Counted from the stretch's first letter, positions 50,861 to 59,444 are shown. The stretch: 64,000 nucleotides of DNA from Microbacterium ginsengisoli (GCF_000956535.1 NZ_JYIY01000073.1:81069-145068); one strand, 5' to 3'. Notes: generated by a model not told the origin, from the sequence alone. Translations and numbers: made by a program.

Positions 50861-52321
50861 TCAGGACGTCTGCGTGCCCTCGACCCAGGCCAGGTATTCC
50901 TCACTGACCGTGCCCGTGACGTAGCGGCCGTCGAAGCAGCTCATGTCGAGATCCTCGACGTCGGAGCCCTCGAGGATCGCCGCCTTCAGGTCGTCGATCT
51001 CCTGGTAGACCATGTAGTCGGCGCCGAGCTCCTTGGCGATCTCGGGGATCGTGCGGCCGTGGGCGACGAGCTCGTGGCGGGAGGGCATGTTGATGCCGTA
51101 GACGTGCGGGTAGCGCACCGGCGGCGCGGCCGATGCGAACGTCACGCTCTTCGCGCCCGCGTCGCGCGCCATCTGGATGATCTCCTTGCTCGTCGTGCCG
51201 CGCACGATCGAGTCGTCGACCAGCAGCACGTTCTTGCCCTTGAACTCGCTCGACATCGCATTGAGCTTCTGGCGCACGCTCTTCTTGCGCACCGCCTGGC
51301 CGGGCATGATGAACGTGCGGCCGATGTAGCGGTTCTTGTAGAAGCCCTCGCGGTACTCGATGCCGAGCTTGCGGGCCACCTGCATCGCCGCGGGACGCGA
51401 CGAGTCGGGGATCGGCATGACCACGTCGATCGTGCCGGCCGGCGTGTACTTCGCGATCGTGTCGGCCAGACGGTCACCCATGCGCAGGCGCGTCTCGTAG
51501 ACCGAGATGCCGTTCATGATCGAGTCGGGGCGCGCGAGATAGACGTACTCGAACGAGCACGGGTAGAGCGTGGGCTGCTCGGCGCACTGCCGCGTGTGCA
51601 GCGTGCCCTCGAGATCGACGAACACGGCCTCTCCCGGCAGCACGTCGCGCACGACCTCGAAGCCGGCGTTCTCGAGCACGAGCGACTCGGATGCCACGAT
51701 CCACTCGTAGCGGCCGTTGGCCGCCTGGCGGGTGCCGATGATCAGCGGACGGATGCCGAACGGGTCGCGGAACGCGAGGAGACCGTACCCGGCGATGAGC
51801 GCGATCGTCGCGTACGAGCCCTCGACGCGGCGGTGCACCCGGCTCACCGCCTCGAAGATCTGGTCGGGGTCGAGCTCGAGGCCCGAGATCACCTGCTGCA
51901 GCTCACCCGCGAGAACGTTCACGAGCAGCTCGGTGTCGGAGCTCGTGTTGAGGTGCCGGCGATCCTTGTGGAAGAGCTCGTCGGTCAGCTCGCGCGTGTT
52001 GGTGAGGTTGCCGTTGTGCACGAGCACGATGCCGTAGGGGGCGTTCACATAGAACGGCTGCGCCTCCTCCTCGCTCGACGCGGTGCCCTTGGTCGCATAG
52101 CGCACGTGACCGAGCCCGATCTCGCCCAACAGCGACCGCATGTCGCGGGTGCGGAACGCCTCGCGCACCTGCCCGCGCGCCTTCACCTGATGGAAGACGC
52201 CGCTGCGCTCGGCGGTGGCGATGCCCGTCGAGTCCTGCCCACGGTGCTGCAGTAGCAGCAGGGCGTCGTAGATCTCCTGATTGACCAGCCCTTGGCCGAC
52301 CATTCCGACGATGCCGCACAT
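50861..52321 (-). CDS. purF: Amidophosphoribosyltransferase
   Basis: A 486-residue enzyme for the first step of purine synthesis: PRPP plus glutamine to phosphoribosylamine. The N-terminal glutaminase nucleophile is Cys2 (MCGIVGMVG, no propeptide), with HRGQDSTG and FVNAPYGIVLVHNGN-like YGIVLVHNGNLTN. The phosphoribosyl site is LLVDDSIVRGTT. Of the four [4Fe-4S] ligands of Bacillus-type PurF, two positions are kept (PCSFEYVYLARPDS and SCFDGRY). Two are replaced (PHVYGIN where PCFYGID is usual, and LDMSCF where C-x-x-C-F is usual). It follows purM by seven bases, so the two form an operon. Confidence 0.95.
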   Translation of the reverse strand: MCGIVGMVGQGLVNQEIYDALLLLQHRGQDSTGIATAERSGVFHQVKARGQVREAFRTRDMRSLLGEIGLGHVRYATKGTASSEEEAQPFYVNAPYGIVLVHNGNLTNTRELTDELFHKDRRHLNTSSDTELLVNVLAGELQQVISGLELDPDQIFEAVSRVHRRVEGSYATIALIAGYGLLAFRDPFGIRPLIIGTRQAANGRYEWIVASESLVLENAGFEVVRDVLPGEAVFVDLEGTLHTRQCAEQPTLYPCSFEYVYLARPDSIMNGISVYETRLRMGDRLADTIAKYTPAGTIDVVMPIPDSSRPAAMQVARKLGIEYREGFYKNRYIGRTFIMPGQAVRKKSVRQKLNAMSSEFKGKNVLLVDDSIVRGTTSKEIIQMARDAGAKSVTFASAAPPVRYPHVYGINMPSRHELVAHGRTIPEIAKELGADYMVYQEIDDLKAAILEGSDVEDLDMSCFDGRYVTGTVSEEYLAWVEGTQTS

Positions 52322-52328
52322 AGAGGTG

Positions 52329-53468
52329 TTACTTCGCTCCGGGGGTGAGGTGGGTGGCGGGGCCGCCGGCGTAGGCGCCGACGAGACGGACCGAGCCGCC
52401 GTCGACGCCCTTGGCGCCGTGCTCGAAGTGGCCGTCGGGCAGGGCGCCGTCGCGCACGACGCCGACCTGCCACGTGGGGATGCCGGCATCGATGAGAGCG
52501 GATGCCGCGGCATCCGCCTTGTCGGCCGAGACGATCGCGAGGAAGCCGATGCCGAGGTTCCAGGTGCCCTCGGTCTCGACGAGGTCGAGCTGGCCGAGTT
52601 CGGCGAGCACACGGAAGACGGGCGCCGGCGACCAGGTGGAGCGATCGAGCTCGACCCAGGTCGACCGGGGAAGCACCCGGGCGAGGTTGGCGGCGATGCC
52701 GCCGCCGGTGACGTGGCTGAGCGCATGGATGCGGTCGCCGAACGCGTCGATGAGGCCGAGCAGCGGCGTCGTGTAGAGACGGGTCGGCTCGAGGAGCGCC
52801 TCACCCCACGTCGTGCCGAAGTCGGCGGCGTTGTCGCCGTACTGGATGCCCGCACGCGCGACGATGTGGCGCACGAGCGAGAAGCCGTTCGAGTGGAGTC
52901 CGCTCGAGCCGAGCGCGAGCACGACGTCGCCGGACTGCACGCGCTCGTAGCCGAGCACGCGATCGGCCTCGACCACTCCGGTCGCCGCGCCCGCCACGTC
53001 GTAGTCACCGATGCCGAGCAGCCCCGGGTGCTCGGCGGTCTCGCCGCCGACCAGGGCCGTACCGGTCTCGGCGCAGCCGTGCGCGATGCCGCGCACGATG
53101 TCGGCGATGCGCTCGGGGAAGACCTTGCCGCACGCGATGTAATCGGTCATGAACAGCGGCTTCGCACCGACCACGACGATGTCGTCGACGACCATGCCGA
53201 CGAGATCCTGGCCGATAGTGTCGTGCTTGTCGATGGCCTGCGCGATCGCGACCTTCGTGCCGACGCCGTCGGTGCTGGAGGCGAGCAGCGGGCGCGTGTA
53301 GCCCGTGAGCGCCGAGGCGTCGAATAGCCCCGCGAACCCGCCGACACCGCCGAGCACCTCGGGTCCGTGCGTGCGCTTGACGGCGGACTTCATGAGCTCG
53401 ACCGCCAGGTCACCCGCCGCCGTATCGACACCGGCCTCGGAATACGGATTGCGCGGGGAATCGACCAC
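52329..53468 (-). CDS. purM: Phosphoribosylformylglycinamidine cyclo-ligase
   Basis: A 379-residue enzyme that closes the imidazole ring (FGAM to AIR, ATP-dependent), the fifth purine step. It has YSEAGVDTAAGDLAVELMK, STDGVGTKVAIAQ, DYIACGKVFPERIADIV, GGETAEHPG and HVTGGGIAANLARVLP. The length is normal. The GTG start at 53468 lies six bases after TAGGCT. First gene of the purM-purF operon. Confidence 0.96.
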   Translation of the reverse strand: MVDSPRNPYSEAGVDTAAGDLAVELMKSAVKRTHGPEVLGGVGGFAGLFDASALTGYTRPLLASSTDGVGTKVAIAQAIDKHDTIGQDLVGMVVDDIVVVGAKPLFMTDYIACGKVFPERIADIVRGIAHGCAETGTALVGGETAEHPGLLGIGDYDVAGAATGVVEADRVLGYERVQSGDVVLALGSSGLHSNGFSLVRHIVARAGIQYGDNAADFGTTWGEALLEPTRLYTTPLLGLIDAFGDRIHALSHVTGGGIAANLARVLPRSTWVELDRSTWSPAPVFRVLAELGQLDLVETEGTWNLGIGFLAIVSADKADAAASALIDAGIPTWQVGVVRDGALPDGHFEHGAKGVDGGSVRLVGAYAGGPATHLTPGAK

Positions 53469-53516
53469 GCGCCCAGCCTACCCGCGACGCGCGCACCTCC
53501 GCCCTACACTGGCGCC
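53469..53516. promoter_or_regulatory. Divergent leaderless promoters of purM and an unknown gene
   Basis: On the minus strand TAGGCT (plus-strand 53475-53480) is six bases before the purM GTG. On the plus strand TACACT (53505-53510) is six bases before ATG at 53517. Only 48 bases separate the two starts, so each -35 region must lie close to the other gene. Confidence 0.6.
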
Positions 53517-54125
53517 ATGAGCGCCGGGGATGCGCAGTGGGTGGTCCGTGAGGATGCCGGACGCCCGGTTCTCCTCGCCCTCTATCTGAGGCAGGTGCTG
53601 GGGCTCCGCTCCCCTGACGAGCTGCCGGTGCTGCGCGGCATCCCTCTCGCCGACCCCGCCCGCGACGCCGACCTGCAGCAGACCCTCGAACGGCAGTGGC
53701 GCGCGTTCTGGGCCATGACGGTCGAGCCGCAGGCGCATCCGTCGCCCGTTCCCCTCGCGCTGGTCGGCGGATTCGAGACGCTCGTCGCCCTGCCGATCGA
53801 GGGTGCCGACGAGCTGCGCCAGCACATCGCCCCGCACGCGCGACCGGCGCTCGCGTACGCCGAGCGCGCACACGAGTCGTATCGTGCCGATGCCGCCGCC
53901 ACCCCGCGTGCGTCGGCGCGGGCGTACCGCAGCGCGATCGCCGATCACGAGCGACAGGTGGGCCGCCCCGCCCACTCGTTCGAACTGAACGTGCAGGTGC
54001 TGCCGCTGGCTCAGCGCGGCGTGTGGTGGATCGGCTCACTCACGATCGCGGTGACCGACGGGCTGCGCGACGACGTGGTGGCGTTCGACTCGGCGCTGCA
54101 CCCGATCATCGCCGACCTGGCGTGA
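53517..54125 (+). CDS. Conserved protein of unknown function
   Basis: A 202-residue soluble protein with no signal peptide or membrane segment. It is rich in Trp and His, with WRAFWAMTVEPQAHPSP, a central ARPALAYAERAHESYRADAAA segment, and a C-terminal beta-rich FELNVQVLPLAQRGVWWIGS. No family is recognised. It is divergent from purM and convergent with the small membrane-protein gene. ATG at 53517 follows TACACT by six bases. Confidence 0.7.
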   Translation: MSAGDAQWVVREDAGRPVLLALYLRQVLGLRSPDELPVLRGIPLADPARDADLQQTLERQWRAFWAMTVEPQAHPSPVPLALVGGFETLVALPIEGADELRQHIAPHARPALAYAERAHESYRADAAATPRASARAYRSAIADHERQVGRPAHSFELNVQVLPLAQRGVWWIGSLTIAVTDGLRDDVVAFDSALHPIIADLA

Positions 54126-54134
54126 CCGGGCGCG

Positions 54135-54461
54135 TCACTCCTCGATGCGGATGCGGTCGCGCTCGACCTCGACCTCGACGACCCGGCGGCCGACGGTGCG
54201 ATCGAGCACCACGGCGACCAGCAGCGCCAGCAGCACGCCGACGGCCACGCACACGAGCAGCAGGAAGCCGAAGACCTGCAGCTGCGTGTAGGTGACGCCC
54301 GTCACGCTCGTCTCGTCCGCACCGTGGAACGCGAAGGTCAGCACCATCGCGGCCACGAGCCCGACCGCCGCGCCGATCACGAGGAAGACCGTGAACTTCG
54401 GCGCGCGCCGCACCGTCGCGCGCTGACGCACGGGGGCCGAGGTGTCGGGGGTGTCGCTCAC
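54135..54461 (-). CDS. Small two-segment membrane protein
   Basis: A 108-residue protein with two hydrophobic segments ([21 protein letters not shown], of which 20 are shown as [19 protein letters not shown]; and [20 protein letters not shown]). Charged ends [17 protein letters not shown] and a Thr/Pro-rich start flank them. The GTG start at 54461 is six bases after GACAAT. Proteins of this type are conserved beside the purine genes of related actinobacteria, but the function is unknown. Confidence 0.75.
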   Translation of the reverse strand: MSDTPDTSAPVRQRATVRRAPKFTVFLVIGAAVGLVAAMVLTFAFHGADETSVTGVTYTQLQVFGFLLLVCVAVGVLLALLVAVVLDRTVGRRVVEVEVERDRIRIEE

Positions 54462-54473
54462 GCCTCCATTGTC
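54462..54473 (-). promoter_or_regulatory. Leaderless -10 box of the small membrane-protein gene
   Basis: Minus-strand GACAAT (plus-strand 54468-54473) lies six bases before the GTG. Confidence 0.45.
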
Positions 54474-54578
54474 GCACCGCGGTCGCCGCGCGGGTTCCGC
54501 GGCGGGAACCGCACAGCGCGCGGCGATGTCGGTGAGACGGCACCGTGCGCGGCGGGCGGGGTTCCGCGCGGCGCGCAC

Positions 54579-54630
54579 CGTGCCTTCCGGTGCCGCGCGT
54601 GGCGCGCGGCGTGCCTTCCGGTGCCGCGCG
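54579..54630. repeat. Direct repeat in the gap after the sterol-carrier gene
   Basis: A 21-base unit (54579-54599), whose core is GTGCCTTCCGGTGCCGCG, is repeated exactly at 54610-54630 (period 31). The rest of the 186-base gap is GC-rich and holds no credible gene. Confidence 0.65.
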
Positions 54631-54645
54631 CGGCGGAGCGCCGCG
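54629..54645 (-). terminator. Hairpin after the sterol-carrier family gene
   Basis: CGCGGCG (54629-54635) pairs with CGCCGCG (54639-54645) around GAG, directly after the minus-strand stop codon at 54648. Confidence 0.5.
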
Positions 54646-54647
54646 GC

Positions 54648-55004
54648 TCAGGGGCGCAGCGGCAGCAGATCGGAGATGTCGGCGCGCACGCCCGACGCGA
54701 CGATGAGGCCGGCGGCCGCGGCATCCGCCCACGACCGCTGGCCCGTCGCGAGGGCGATCCAGGTGCGCGCGTCGGTCTCGACGACGTTCGGCGGCGTGCC
54801 GCGCGTGTGCCGCGGACCCTCGATGACCTGCACGGCCCCGAACGGCGGCACCCGCACCTCGACCGTGTGCCCTGGCGCCTTCTCGAGGAGCAGCTGCAGC
54901 AGGTAGCGCACCGCCGTCGCCAGGTCGGCGCGGGCCGGCGCGTCGGTCGCGGCGACCGCCGCGAGGGCGGCCCGGCCGTCGCCGGTGTCGATCTTCGGGG
55001 GCAC
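54648..55004 (-). CDS. Sterol-carrier (SCP2-like) family protein
   Basis: A 118-residue protein of the bacterial sterol-carrier fold. It has [55 protein letters not shown] and a final [14 protein letters not shown], the order seen in the small actinobacterial family that adjoins purF/purD. A lipid or coenzyme-A ester ligand is possible but untested. The GTG start at 55004 lies six bases after TACCGT. Confidence 0.82.
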   Translation of the reverse strand: MPPKIDTGDGRAALAAVAATDAPARADLATAVRYLLQLLLEKAPGHTVEVRVPPFGAVQVIEGPRHTRGTPPNVVETDARTWIALATGQRSWADAAAAGLIVASGVRADISDLLPLRP

Positions 55005-55037
55005 AGCTCGACGGTAGCCCGTCGGTAGGCTGACCGG
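55005..55037. promoter_or_regulatory. Face-to-face divergent leaderless promoters of the SCP2-like gene and purD
   Basis: On the minus strand TACCGT (plus-strand 55011-55016) is six bases before the GTG at 55004. On the plus strand TAGGCT (55026-55031) is six bases before the purD GTG at 55038. The start codons are only 33 bases apart, and both -10 boxes fit in between, so each -35 region lies inside the other gene. Confidence 0.65.
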
Positions 55038-56309
55038 GTGAGAATCCTCGTCCTCGGCTCGGGCGCGCGCGAGCACGCCATCATCCTCTCGCTGCGCTCG
55101 GAGGACGAGGAGCACGTCATCTTCGCGGCCCCCGGCAACGCCGGTATCGCCCGCGACGCCGCCCTCGTCGACCTCGACCCGGTCGACCCCGCGGCCGTCA
55201 CCGCCTTCGCACTCGAGCACGACATCGCCCTCGTGGTGATCGGCCCCGAGGCGCCGCTCGTCGCCGGCGTCGCCGACGCGGTGCGCGAGCGCGGCATCCC
55301 CGTCTTCGGTCCGAGCCGCGCTGCCGCCCAGCTCGAAGGCTCGAAGGCGTTCGCGAAGCGCATCATGGATGCCGCGGGCGTGCCGACCGGGCGGGCGATC
55401 CGCGCGCACGATCTGTCGTCGACCGCCGCGGCGCTCGACGATCTGGGCGCCCCCCACGTCGTCAAGGCCGACGGGCTCGCCGCCGGCAAGGGCGTGATCG
55501 TGACGAGCGACCGCGAGGCCGCCCTCGCCCACGCCGCCCACTACCTGCCGTCGGGGCCGGTGCTCGTCGAGGAGTTCCTCGACGGACCCGAGGTGTCGCT
55601 CTTCTTCCTCAGTGACGGCGACCACGTGCTGCCGCTCTCCCCCGCCCAGGACTTCAAGCGTCTGCGCGACGGCGACGAGGGCCCGAACACCGGCGGCATG
55701 GGCGCCTACTCGCCCCTCCCCTGGCTGTCGGAGCGCTTCGGTGGCGAGGAGGAGTTCGTCGAGCTCGTGACCCGGGACGTCGCCGAGCCCGTCATCCGTC
55801 AGCTCGACTCCGAGGGCACCCCGTTCATCGGGCTCCTCTACGCGGGCCTCATCATCACGGAGGCGGGCGTGAAGGTCATCGAGTTCAACGCACGCTTCGG
55901 CGACCCCGAGACCCAGATCGTGCTGCCGCGCCTCATCGATCCGCTGTCGCGGCTGCTGCTGGCCGCAGCATCCGGCACGCTCGAGGACCAGCCGAAGCCC
56001 GCCTTCGCCGACGCGGTCGCGGTGACGGTCGTGCTGGCGAGCGAGGGCTACCCGGATGCCCCGCAGACCGGACGCGCTCTCCGCGGGCTCGACGCCGCCG
56101 ACGCCGTCGACGGCGTCCACGTCGCGCACGCCGCGACCGCCGACACCGAGCAGGGACTCATCGCCACCGGGGGTCGCGTGCTCAACGTGGTCGCGCTCGG
56201 ATCCACCTTCGGCGAGGCGCGGGAGCGCGCCTACGACGCCCTGTCCCGCATCGAGCTCGACGGCGGACAGTACCGCACCGACATCGCCGCGCGCGTCGTG
56301 GAGCACTGA
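55038..56309 (+). CDS. purD: Phosphoribosylamine-glycine ligase
   Basis: A 423-residue ATP-grasp enzyme for purine step two (phosphoribosylamine plus glycine to GAR). It starts [18 protein letters not shown], then has [50 protein letters not shown] (in part) and [17 protein letters not shown]. Canonical length. The GTG start has a leaderless -10. A strong hairpin follows the stop. Confidence 0.96.
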   Translation: MRILVLGSGAREHAIILSLRSEDEEHVIFAAPGNAGIARDAALVDLDPVDPAAVTAFALEHDIALVVIGPEAPLVAGVADAVRERGIPVFGPSRAAAQLEGSKAFAKRIMDAAGVPTGRAIRAHDLSSTAAALDDLGAPHVVKADGLAAGKGVIVTSDREAALAHAAHYLPSGPVLVEEFLDGPEVSLFFLSDGDHVLPLSPAQDFKRLRDGDEGPNTGGMGAYSPLPWLSERFGGEEEFVELVTRDVAEPVIRQLDSEGTPFIGLLYAGLIITEAGVKVIEFNARFGDPETQIVLPRLIDPLSRLLLAAASGTLEDQPKPAFADAVAVTVVLASEGYPDAPQTGRALRGLDAADAVDGVHVAHAATADTEQGLIATGGRVLNVVALGSTFGEARERAYDALSRIELDGGQYRTDIAARVVEH

Positions 56310-56329
56310 GCCGCGGCATCCGCCCCTGC

Positions 56330-56375
56330 ACACCACGAGGCCCGCACCCTGATCGGGGTGCGGGCCTCGTGGTGT
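56330..56375. terminator. Bidirectional terminator between purD and the DHA2 transporter gene
   Basis: A perfect 20-bp stem (56330-56349 with 56356-56375) with a six-base loop, five bases before the converging gene's stop at 56380. It is the longest hairpin in the window. Confidence 0.8.
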
Positions 56376-56379
56376 CGGG

Positions 56380-57909
56380 TCAGTGGCCGCCGGCCGAGGC
56401 AGCAGGCTCGCCGGCGGGAGCGCCCGCGCCGTGGGTCGGCGCCGGTACCTTGCGCAGGAACAGCGCGGCGATCACCGCGACGAAGATCACCACGATCGGC
56501 AGGATCATCGTCTGCGCCATCGCCGTCGCGAACGGTCCCGCGATCATGCTCGGGAGGGCGCCGGCGGTGAAGTCGCCCGTGTGCGAGCCCGCTCCGGGAA
56601 GATTGTCCTGGAGCCGCCCCTGCATGAAGGCGGCGACCGCGGCGGAGCCGATGACCGAGCCGATCGTGCGGGTGGTGTTGTAGATGCCCGCGCCGGCGCC
56701 CGCCTGGCGGGGCGGCAGGTTGCGGGTCGCCGAGGTGGCGAGCGGCCCCCACATTCCCGCGTTGCCGATACCCATGAGCGCCGAGGGCAGCAGGAATGCC
56801 CACACCGGGGTGTCGGGCTTCATGATGAGGGCGTACCAGACGAGGGATCCGGCGACCGCGAGCAGGGCGGGAACGAGCATGAGGCGCGGGTCGATGCGGT
56901 CGAGGAGACGACCGGCGACCGGCGCGAGACCGCCCGCGAACAGCGCCATGGGGATGAGCAGCAGCGCCGACTCGGTCGGCGTTCGCCCGAGGGCGAGCTG
57001 GTAGAAGAACATCAGCGGCAGCGACATGCTCGTCACGGTGAAGCCGACGGCGGCGATGCCGAGGTTGGCGGCGGAGAAGTTGCGATCCCGGAACAGCCCG
57101 AGCGGCACGAGCGGCTCGCTCTTGGTGCGCGCCTGAGTCCACACGAAGAGGACGAGAAGCACCACGCCCCCGGCGATCATCGTCCAGATCCAGCCGTTCC
57201 AGTCGTAGCTCTCCCCCTCCTGCAGGCCGAAGACGATGAGGAACAGCGCGGCGGCGCTCAGCACGACCCCGACGAGGTCGAACTTGTGGGGGTGGGTGGG
57301 CAGCTTCGGCACGAGGATGACGGCCATGACGAAGCCGATGACGCCGACCGGCAGGTTGACGAAGAAGATCCACTCCCAGCCGAGGCCGTCGACGAGCAGA
57401 CCGCCGGCGAGCGGGCCGACGAGCATGGCCACGCCCGCCGTCGCGCCCCACAGGCCCATCGCGGCACCGCGCTGGTTCGGCGGGAAGGTGCGCGTGATGA
57501 CGGCCATGGTCTGCGGCGTGACCAGGGCCGCGCCGAGGCCCTGCACGGCGCGCATCGCGATGAGCATCGGAAGGGTCGTGGACAGTCCGCAGCCGACCGA
57601 GGCGAGCGTGAAGACGGCGAGACCGATGAGGTAGATGTTCTTCGGGCCGAATCGGTCGCCGAGACGTCCGGTGATCAGCAGCGGCACGGCGTAGGTGAGC
57701 AGGTAGGCGCTCGTGACCCACACGACGTTGTCGAGGTTGGAGGTCGCGGGATCGAGCGCCGCCTTGATGGCGGGGTTGGCGACGGAGACGATCGTGGTGT
57801 CGACCAGGATCATGAAGAAGCCGATGATGAGGGCCCACAGCGCGGGCCACGGGCTGCGCGGGTGGGCGGCCGCGGGGGTGCGGGTCGCTCCGGTGGAGGT
57901 CTGGCTCAC
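56380..57909 (-). CDS. Drug-efflux MFS transporter, DHA2 (14-segment) family
   Basis: A 509-residue proton-driven exporter of the EmrB/QacA type. Features are IGFFMILVDTTIVSVANPAI (segment 1, motif D1), LITGRLGDRFGPKNIY (motif A), MRAVQGLGAALVTPQTMAVI (motif B) and LWGATAGVAMLVGPLAGGLLV (motif C; 20 here as LWGATAGVAMLVGPLAGGLL). The hydrophilic tail ends PTHGAGAPAGEPAASAGGH. It lies 40 bases behind a PadR regulator on the same strand, so the pair is probably a drug-inducible efflux operon. Confidence 0.92.
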   Translation of the reverse strand: MSQTSTGATRTPAAAHPRSPWPALWALIIGFFMILVDTTIVSVANPAIKAALDPATSNLDNVVWVTSAYLLTYAVPLLITGRLGDRFGPKNIYLIGLAVFTLASVGCGLSTTLPMLIAMRAVQGLGAALVTPQTMAVITRTFPPNQRGAAMGLWGATAGVAMLVGPLAGGLLVDGLGWEWIFFVNLPVGVIGFVMAVILVPKLPTHPHKFDLVGVVLSAAALFLIVFGLQEGESYDWNGWIWTMIAGGVVLLVLFVWTQARTKSEPLVPLGLFRDRNFSAANLGIAAVGFTVTSMSLPLMFFYQLALGRTPTESALLLIPMALFAGGLAPVAGRLLDRIDPRLMLVPALLAVAGSLVWYALIMKPDTPVWAFLLPSALMGIGNAGMWGPLATSATRNLPPRQAGAGAGIYNTTRTIGSVIGSAAVAAFMQGRLQDNLPGAGSHTGDFTAGALPSMIAGPFATAMAQTMILPIVVIFVAVIAALFLRKVPAPTHGAGAPAGEPAASAGGH

Positions 57910-57949
57910 GGGGTGCCTTTCTGGCGAAGAGGATGCGGGGGGTCGGGGC

Positions 57950-58531
57950 TCACGCGGACGCGTGCACGCCCCACGGGTAGGCCTGGGTGATCAGGTCGTC
58001 GAGGAGTCGGTCGATCCAGGCGAGGTCGGCGGTGAGTAGCGCCTGCTGCCGCACGATCTCGACGAGGTATTGGGGCTCGGACCCGCGGGCGTCGGCATCG
58101 CAGCGCATGCGGGCGATGTCGTCGGCCTCGGCCTCGAGCGCGGCGCGGCGCTCACGCAGCAGCGCGACGGTCTCGGTGCGGTCGAGGTTGTGGGCCTCGG
58201 CGAGCGCGATGCGGAACGAGGCGGGCCGGTCGATGCGGGGAAGCTCGCGACGCACCCAGGCTGCGACCGTCTCGTCCCCCTCGGGGGTGAGGGCGTACGT
58301 GGTGCGCTCGGGGCGGTTGCCGTCGCGGTCGACACCGGTCTCGACGATCAGCTCGGCGGCGGCGAGCTTGGCCACCGCGTGGTAGAGCGTGCCGTTCGCG
58401 AGTGTGAGGAGGCGGTCTTCGCGGCGCTCGCGCAGCAGCCGCATCATCTCGTAGGGATGCATCGGGCCTTCGCGCAACAGAGCGAGCACCATGACCCCCA
58501 TGGGGCTGAGGCGATCGACGTAGTCCGACAT
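57950..58531 (-). CDS. PadR-family transcriptional regulator
   Basis: A 193-residue regulator with the PadR winged helix at residues 8-95 (MGVMVLALLREGPMHPYEMM, NGTLYHAVAKLAAAELIVETG, TTYALTPEGDETVAAWV) and the C-terminal Vir helical dimerisation domain (about 100-190). It is upstream of and co-directional with the DHA2 exporter. A perfect TAGTCCACGTGGACTA dyad lies 18-33 bases before its ATG. The arrangement matches LmrR/PadR-type repressors that control a transporter. Confidence 0.92.
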   Translation of the reverse strand: MSDYVDRLSPMGVMVLALLREGPMHPYEMMRLLRERREDRLLTLANGTLYHAVAKLAAAELIVETGVDRDGNRPERTTYALTPEGDETVAAWVRRELPRIDRPASFRIALAEAHNLDRTETVALLRERRAALEAEADDIARMRCDADARGSEPQYLVEIVRQQALLTADLAWIDRLLDDLITQAYPWGVHASA

Positions 58532-58548
58532 GATTACTCCGAGTTGAT

Positions 58549-58564
58549 TAGTCCACGTGGACTA
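58549..58564. promoter_or_regulatory. Operator dyad of the PadR/DHA2 operon
   Basis: TAGTCCACGTGGACTA is a perfect 16-bp palindrome. On the minus strand it overlaps and follows TATATA/TATAGT, a likely -10, so a bound regulator would block initiation. The ribosome-binding site CGGAG is downstream. Confidence 0.75.
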
Positions 58565-58634
58565 TATACCCCGCCGGCGGCATCCGGAAGCCGCTCCGGA
58601 AAGATCGTGCTCGGGGGCACCGACATCCGCGCCC

Positions 58635-58646
58635 TACGATGTGCGC
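58635..58646 (+). promoter_or_regulatory. Leaderless -10 box of the TfoX-like gene
   Basis: TACGAT (58635-58640) precedes ATG at 58647 by six bases. Confidence 0.55.
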
Positions 58647-58985
58647 ATGGTCGATCACGCCGCGCGCGACCGCGCCCACGAGGCATTCGACCCCATCGCC
58701 CAGCGCTATCTCGCGCGCGACGGGGTCGACATCGGGCGCATGTTCGGCTCCGAGGGTCTGCGCGTGCGGGGCAAGGTGTTCGCCTTCGTCGGGTTCGACG
58801 GCGGCCTCATCCTCAAACTCCCCGAGGCCCGCGTGGACGAGATCTCCGCAGAGGGCTGGGGCACACGCATGGCGATGCGAGGGCGGCCGATGCGGGAGTG
58901 GGCGGTGCTCGATGTCGACGAACTCGCGCATTGGGACGCCGCGGTCGGAGAGGCCTTCGCGTTCGTCGACGAACTCACCGAGTGA
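58647..58985 (+). CDS. TfoX/Sxy N-terminal-like domain protein
   Basis: A 112-residue soluble protein. RMFGSEGLRVRGKVFAFVGF followed by LILKLPEARVDEI matches the TfoX N-terminal / MmcQ-YjbR-like fold found alone in many actinobacteria. In Haemophilus, Sxy/TfoX drives competence, but single-domain actinobacterial forms have no known role. It lies 20 bases before the next start, and both genes keep their own -10 boxes. Confidence 0.75.
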   Translation: MVDHAARDRAHEAFDPIAQRYLARDGVDIGRMFGSEGLRVRGKVFAFVGFDGGLILKLPEARVDEISAEGWGTRMAMRGRPMREWAVLDVDELAHWDAAVGEAFAFVDELTE

Positions 58986-58993
58986 GCCCCCGC

Positions 58994-59005
58994 TAGCCTC
59001 GGGGG
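58994..59005 (+). promoter_or_regulatory. Leaderless -10 box of the YpeA-like gene
   Basis: TAGCCT (58994-58999) precedes ATG at 59006 by six bases. Confidence 0.55.
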
Positions 59006-59431
59006 ATGCCCCGCGACATCCGACCCCTGCGGCCCGCCGACATCGAGGCCGTCGTCGCACTGTGGGAGGAGAGCGGGCTCACGCGGCCCTGGAACGACCC
59101 GCGCCGCGACATCGACCGTGCACGCACGCTGTGGCCCGACCTGCTGCTCGTCGCCGCGGACGACGATGCGATCGTCGGGACGGTGATGGCGGGCTACGAC
59201 GGGCACCGTGGGTGGCTGTCGTACCTCGCGACCAGCCCCGGGAACCGTGGCGAGGGCATCGGCCGCGCGCTGGTCGCCGAGGCCGAGTCCCGTCTCCCCG
59301 CTCTCGGCTGCCCGAAGGTGCAGCTCATGGTGCGCGCCGGCAACGAGCAGGTGCTGGGCTTCTACGATGCGCTCGGATACGAACGCGTCGACGTGACGGT
59401 GACCGGCAAGCGCCTCATCGCCGACGCGTGA
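59006..59431 (+). CDS. ypeA: GNAT acetyltransferase, YpeA-like
   Basis: A 141-residue N-acetyltransferase. The acetyl-CoA binding loop is SPGNRGEGIGRALVAEAESR, preceded by VGTVMAGYDGHRGWLSYLAT and followed by VQLMVRAGNEQVLGFYDALGYER. This order and length match the YpeA group, close to the RimI acetyltransferases. The acceptor is unknown. It lies 25 bases before purC. Confidence 0.9.
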   Translation: MPRDIRPLRPADIEAVVALWEESGLTRPWNDPRRDIDRARTLWPDLLLVAADDDAIVGTVMAGYDGHRGWLSYLATSPGNRGEGIGRALVAEAESRLPALGCPKVQLMVRAGNEQVLGFYDALGYERVDVTVTGKRLIADA

Positions 59432-59444
59432 CGGGCGCGCCCGC

